A stretch of DNA of 64,000 bases from Lawsonibacter asaccharolyticus (GTDB lineage: Bacteria > Bacillota > Clostridia > Oscillospirales > Oscillospiraceae), in NCBI GenBank assembly GCA_003112755.1, contig BFBT01000001.1, positions 930,001 to 994,000 of the forward strand, written 5' to 3'. Of this stretch, positions 61,223-64,000 are shown piece after piece. Numbering within the stretch: position 1 is the stretch's first letter; every line of letters begins with the position of its first letter. The notes below the pieces were generated by a model that was given only the letters and a program-made list of their open reading frames with translations, ran no database searches and had not been told where the DNA came from. A program made the position numbers and the translations under genes.

Positions 61223-61430
61223 GACAACACTCCTAAAACTGGGAGAATGCGCTTTTATTATCATACCTTACCCGCAGAGAAAATGCAACACAGAGGGAAA
61301 AAATCCGCCGTTTTTTTCCCAGTCCTTTCAAGGTGGGCATCTTAAAAAGCGGTACAGGCCCCCGAAACGATTTTATAAAACCGCATCTCCCATGTGCCTG
61401 CCGTTTCTTCCCTGTCCCCTCACAAGACGC

Positions 61431-62041
61431 AAAACGGCGGGCCCCAACGGGGCCCGCCGTCGCAGTCTGTGGTCGTCTGGCCGTTTACTCCGCCAGAGCG
61501 GCGGTGATGATAGCCATGGAGCAGCCCCACAAAATGTTTCCATTTTGCGGGTTCCCTTCGGGATCTCATTGCTCGGGGCGTCCCAGCCGCCCCTCCGCCA
61601 AGGTTTTGCCTCCGGCAAAACGCTTGTACGGCGCAAGCGCCGTCCCCATCTTCGATGGGGCCCCAGGTCTACTCCATGGCCCCCGCTCTGTAAAACGACG
61701 GGCCCCACTGGGGCCCGCCGGCGCAGTCTGTGGTCGTCTGGCCGTTTACTCCGCCAGAGCGGCGGTGATGATGGCCATGGAGCAGCCCCACAAAATGTTT
61801 CCATTTTGCGGGTTCCCTTCGGGATCTCATTGCTCGGGGCGGCCCAGCCGCCCCTCCGCCAAGGTTTTGCCTCCGGCAAAACGCTTGTACGGCGCAAGCG
61901 CCGTCCCCATCTTTGATGGGGCCCCAGGTCTACTCCATGGCCCCCGCTCTGTAAAACGACGGGCCCCACTGGGGCCCGCCGGCGCAGTCTGTGGTCGTCT
62001 GGCCGTTTACTCCGCCAGAGCGGCGGTGATGATGGCCATGG
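61431..62041. repeat. Tandem 261-bp repeats carrying copies of the pta 3' end
   Basis: The word AAAACG before a GGGCCC hairpin occurs at 61431, 61692 and 61953, an exact 261-bp period. The third copy is the genuine terminator and end of pta. Each of the two other units contains the same terminator hairpin, the last 45 or so bases of pta including its stop, and then about 190 bp of stacked small palindromes (AAAATG..CATTTT, CCCTTCGGG, TTTTGCC..GGCAAAA, GGCGCAAGCGCC). Each unit ends with an inverted copy of the sequence around GGCCATGGAGTAGACC from pta. The two full units differ at only a few positions. Confidence 0.92.
61953..61983 (-). terminator. Terminator of pta
   Basis: On the minus strand, GGCGGGCCCC and GGGGCCCGTC form the stem followed by GTTTTAC. 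Copies occur in each upstream repeat unit, at 61431 and 61692. Confidence 0.75.
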
Positions 62042-62990
62042 AGTAGACCTCCTGGGCGTTGCAGCCGCGGCTGAGGTCGTTGATGGGGGCATTCAGGCCC
62101 AGCAGGATGGGGCCGTAGGCCTCAAAGCCGCCCAGACGCTGGGCGATCTTGTAGCCGATGTTGCCCGCGTTGATGTCAGGGAAGATGAAGGTGTTGGCGT
62201 AGCCGGCCACGGGGGAGCCGGGGAACTTCAGCTGGCCCACGGTGGGGGACACGGCGGCGTCAAACTGCATCTCGCCGTCCACGGGGATATCGGGCATGAG
62301 TGCCTTGGCCTTCTCGCAGGCGTTGCGCATCTTGTCCACATCTTCCCCCTTGCCGGAGCCCTTGGTGGAGTAGCTCAGGAAAGCCACCTTGGGGGCGATG
62401 CCGAAGATCTTGGCACACTTGGCGGTCTCCACGGCGATCTCCACCAGCTCGTCCTCCTCGGGCTTGATGTTGATGGCGCAGTCACCCATAGCCAGCACAT
62501 CGTTGTCGCCGGTGGCGGAGGCGCGGACCAGGATAAAGCAGGAGGAGACGATCTTGTTGCCCGGCTTGGTCTTGACCAGCTGCAGGGCGGGGCGGACGGT
62601 GTCGGCGGTGGAGTAGGTGGCGCCGCCCAGCAGGGCGTCGGCCACGCCCATCTTCACCAGCATGGTGCCAAAGTAGTTGCCCTTTTTCAGGGCGGCCCGG
62701 CACTCATCGGCGGTCATCTTGCCCTTGCGCAGCTCCACCATCTTCTCCACCATGGCGTCCATGCCGTCATAGTTCTCCGGGTCAATGATGATGGCGCCGC
62801 GGATATTGAAGCCGGCCTTCTCGGCGGCGGCCTGGACCTCCTCCTCGTTGCCCACCAGCACGGGGGTCAGGAAGGTCCCGGACAGCAGCCGGGCGGATGC
62901 CTCCAGGATGCGGGGGTCGGTGCCATCGGTAAAGACGATCTTGCGGGGATGAGCCTTCAGTTTGTCGATCAGATTCTGAAACATGTGCAT
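62007..62990 (-). CDS. pta: Phosphate acetyltransferase
   Basis: A 327-residue enzyme interconverting acetyl-CoA and acetyl phosphate, the first step of the acetate/ATP-forming pathway. Family segments are IVFTDGTDPRILEASARLLS near the start, KGNYFGTMLVKMGVADALLG, STADTVRPALQLVKTKPGNK, SFSTKGSG-like FLSYSTKGSGKGEDVDKMRN, and the C-terminal PINDLSRGCNAQEVYSMAII. Length is normal for the short Pta form. The ATG at 62990 lies 8 bp after GGAGGGA; a second ATG follows two codons later. No ackA is in the window. Its 3' end is duplicated downstream. Confidence 0.96.
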   Translation of the reverse strand: MHMFQNLIDKLKAHPRKIVFTDGTDPRILEASARLLSGTFLTPVLVGNEEEVQAAAEKAGFNIRGAIIIDPENYDGMDAMVEKMVELRKGKMTADECRAALKKGNYFGTMLVKMGVADALLGGATYSTADTVRPALQLVKTKPGNKIVSSCFILVRASATGDNDVLAMGDCAINIKPEEDELVEIAVETAKCAKIFGIAPKVAFLSYSTKGSGKGEDVDKMRNACEKAKALMPDIPVDGEMQFDAAVSPTVGQLKFPGSPVAGYANTFIFPDINAGNIGYKIAQRLGGFEAYGPILLGLNAPINDLSRGCNAQEVYSMAIITAALAE

Positions 62991-63317
62991 GGGTGATCCC
63001 TCCAACTTTTCGATTCGTGGCCGTAAGGCCGCTTTTCTGTCCCTTATGGTAGCATTTTCAGCCAGAAATTTCAAGGCTTATCCGCTGCAGAAGCGCATAA
63101 AATTCCTGTGGGACCTCTTTTTTCAGTTTTCCCCGCTCCTTCCGGGAATAACAGCCCTGTTTTGGCGGCCGTTGTCCACCCATGTCAAATTTCCGCGAAA
63201 ATTTTCATTTTTCTCTTTACGTGGCGTAATGCTTCCGTTATACTATACTGTATGTATTTCAGATCGAGATGAGATCCAGAAACGGCGGCCTGCGGGCCGC
63301 CCCTCGAGGTGAGAAAT
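62991..63317. promoter_or_regulatory. Divergent promoter region between pta and the XRE regulator
   Basis: For pta (minus strand): TTGAAA (63069-63074), 17 bp, TACCAT (63046-63051). For the regulator (plus strand): TTTACG (63216-63221), 17 bp, TATACT (63239-63244). A small GGCCGTAAGGCC hairpin lies in the pta leader. No gene is seen. Confidence 0.65.
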
Positions 63318-64000
63318 TTGAACGCAGAATTTTCCCGCACCCTCTCCCTGCTGCGGCAGGAGCGGGGGGTCAGCCAGCGCACCGCAGCGGGTGCCCTGGG
63401 CATCTCCCAGGCCCTGCTGTCCCACTATGAGAACGGCATCCGGGAGCCCGGCCTGGCCTTCGTGGTCCGGGCCTGCGACTATTATGGGGTCTCCGCCGAC
63501 TTTCTCCTGGGCCGCACCCTCACCCGGGACGGCACCACCATTGCCCCGGAGGAGCTCTATGACCTGAGCGATGAGAAGGACAACTCCATGAGGGGCAGCG
63601 TACTGGCCCTGCTGTCCAAAAAGCTGCTGGTGAACTCGGTGGGCATGCTCTTCGACCTGCTGGGCAAGACCGGCAGCCGGGAGGCCATCCGCGCCGCCTC
63701 CAACTACCTGTCCACCGCTGTCTATAAGGTGTTCCGCCGCCTGTATCAGGCCAACCCGTCCAACAACCCGGACTTTTTCTCCGTCCCGGCCCGGCAGTTC
63801 GCCGCCGGCCTGCCCGAGGCTGACATGGCGTGCAGCGAGGTGGAGCTGTGCGAGGCCCTGGCCGGCCAGGGCAAGGACAAGAGCCGCATGCCCGAGCTGA
63901 GCCACGACATCCTGGCCCGGGACTACCCGGTGCTCTACCAGTCCATGTTCCAGCTGGTCCACACCACCGGCGAGCGCATCAACAAGACCTTTGCCGGCCG
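63318..64000 (+). CDS. XRE-family transcriptional regulator (runs off window)
   Basis: At least 227 codons are open to the window end. The start is TTG at 63318 behind GAGGTGAG. The N-terminal helix-turn-helix (residues 1-65) reads FSRTLSLLRQERGVSQRTAA, then LGISQALLSHYENGIREPGL, then CDYYGVSADFLLGRTL. The remainder is helical (MLFDLLGKTGSREAIRAASN; LSHDILARDYPVLYQSMFQL) and may sense a ligand or form oligomers. It is divergent from pta. No stop is seen before the edge, so the length is unknown. Confidence 0.85.
   Translation, partial: MNAEFSRTLSLLRQERGVSQRTAAGALGISQALLSHYENGIREPGLAFVVRACDYYGVSADFLLGRTLTRDGTTIAPEELYDLSDEKDNSMRGSVLALLSKKLLVNSVGMLFDLLGKTGSREAIRAASNYLSTAVYKVFRRLYQANPSNNPDFFSVPARQFAAGLPEADMACSEVELCEALAGQGKDKSRMPELSHDILARDYPVLYQSMFQLVHTTGERINKTFAG

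Noticed and set aside
61373..62092. Coding frames across the 261-bp repeats
   Set aside because: The protein simply repeats with the DNA unit in both strands and starts inside a terminator, so it is not a gene.

Overview
The window looks like a chromosomal segment of a GC-rich, low-oxygen gut Firmicute of the Oscillospiraceae type (Flavonifractor/Lawsonibacter/Intestinimonas-like). The basis is gene content: a glgBCDAP glycogen cluster with the GlgD subunit, a T-box controlled ilv operon, RNase J, a SleB-type hydrolase, SLH-domain surface proteins, a PBSX-type terminase, AGGAGG ribosome sites, and sigma-A-like promoters that often read TTGACG-17-TATAAT. The species assignment is inference. 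No rRNA, tRNA or CRISPR array was found.

Layout. 1-4.24 kb: the head-packaging end of a prophage or domesticated phage element on the minus strand (capsid, decoration-like protein, protease, portal, large and small terminase). 4.4-5.6 kb: D-Ala-D-Ala carboxypeptidase. 5.6-14.35 kb: glycogen synthesis and breakdown (glgB, glgC, glgD, glgA, then glgP behind its own promoter and a leader hairpin). 14.4-15.8 kb: a PHP-family phosphatase and rpiB. 15.8-21.8 kb: a T-box leader with a probable Ile specifier, followed by two ilvB-ilvN pairs and ilvC; ilvD lies at 27.4 kb next to a divergent GntR regulator. 21.8-26.4 kb: an AT-rich membrane-protein gene, a polysaccharide deacetylase, a small regulator/membrane-protein pair, and a Pit/DUF47 transport pair with an attenuator-like leader.

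29.4-52.3 kb is the most unusual part. Two large SLH-domain surface proteins are encoded divergently 14.7 kb apart. Their 5' ends are closely related and share a 115-bp stretch that is identical in inverted orientation, while their bodies differ. Each is flanked at its 3' end by a convergent small gene of one phage-tail-like family, and these two small genes share a conserved upstream element. The arrangement resembles an S-layer switching locus. Between the two SLH genes lie a 162-bp repeat array, an AT-rich two-gene island, an orphan response regulator lacking its phospho-acceptor Asp, a WYL regulator, an ArsC/Spx-like protein, a nucleotidyltransferase fused to a degenerate phosphomutase, RNase J behind a structured leader, SleB, a DUF4358/SGNH lipoprotein pair, a split ThrE exporter and a MATE transporter.

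52.4-64 kb: a PfkB sugar kinase, a GntR regulator next to a HemL-like aminotransferase whose promoter holds a palindromic operator, a MarR-MATE efflux operon with a near-perfect operator, a fluoride channel with a DUF4177 protein, metG, a polytopic membrane protein, pta with a tandemly repeated 3' end, and the start of an XRE-family regulator that runs off the window.
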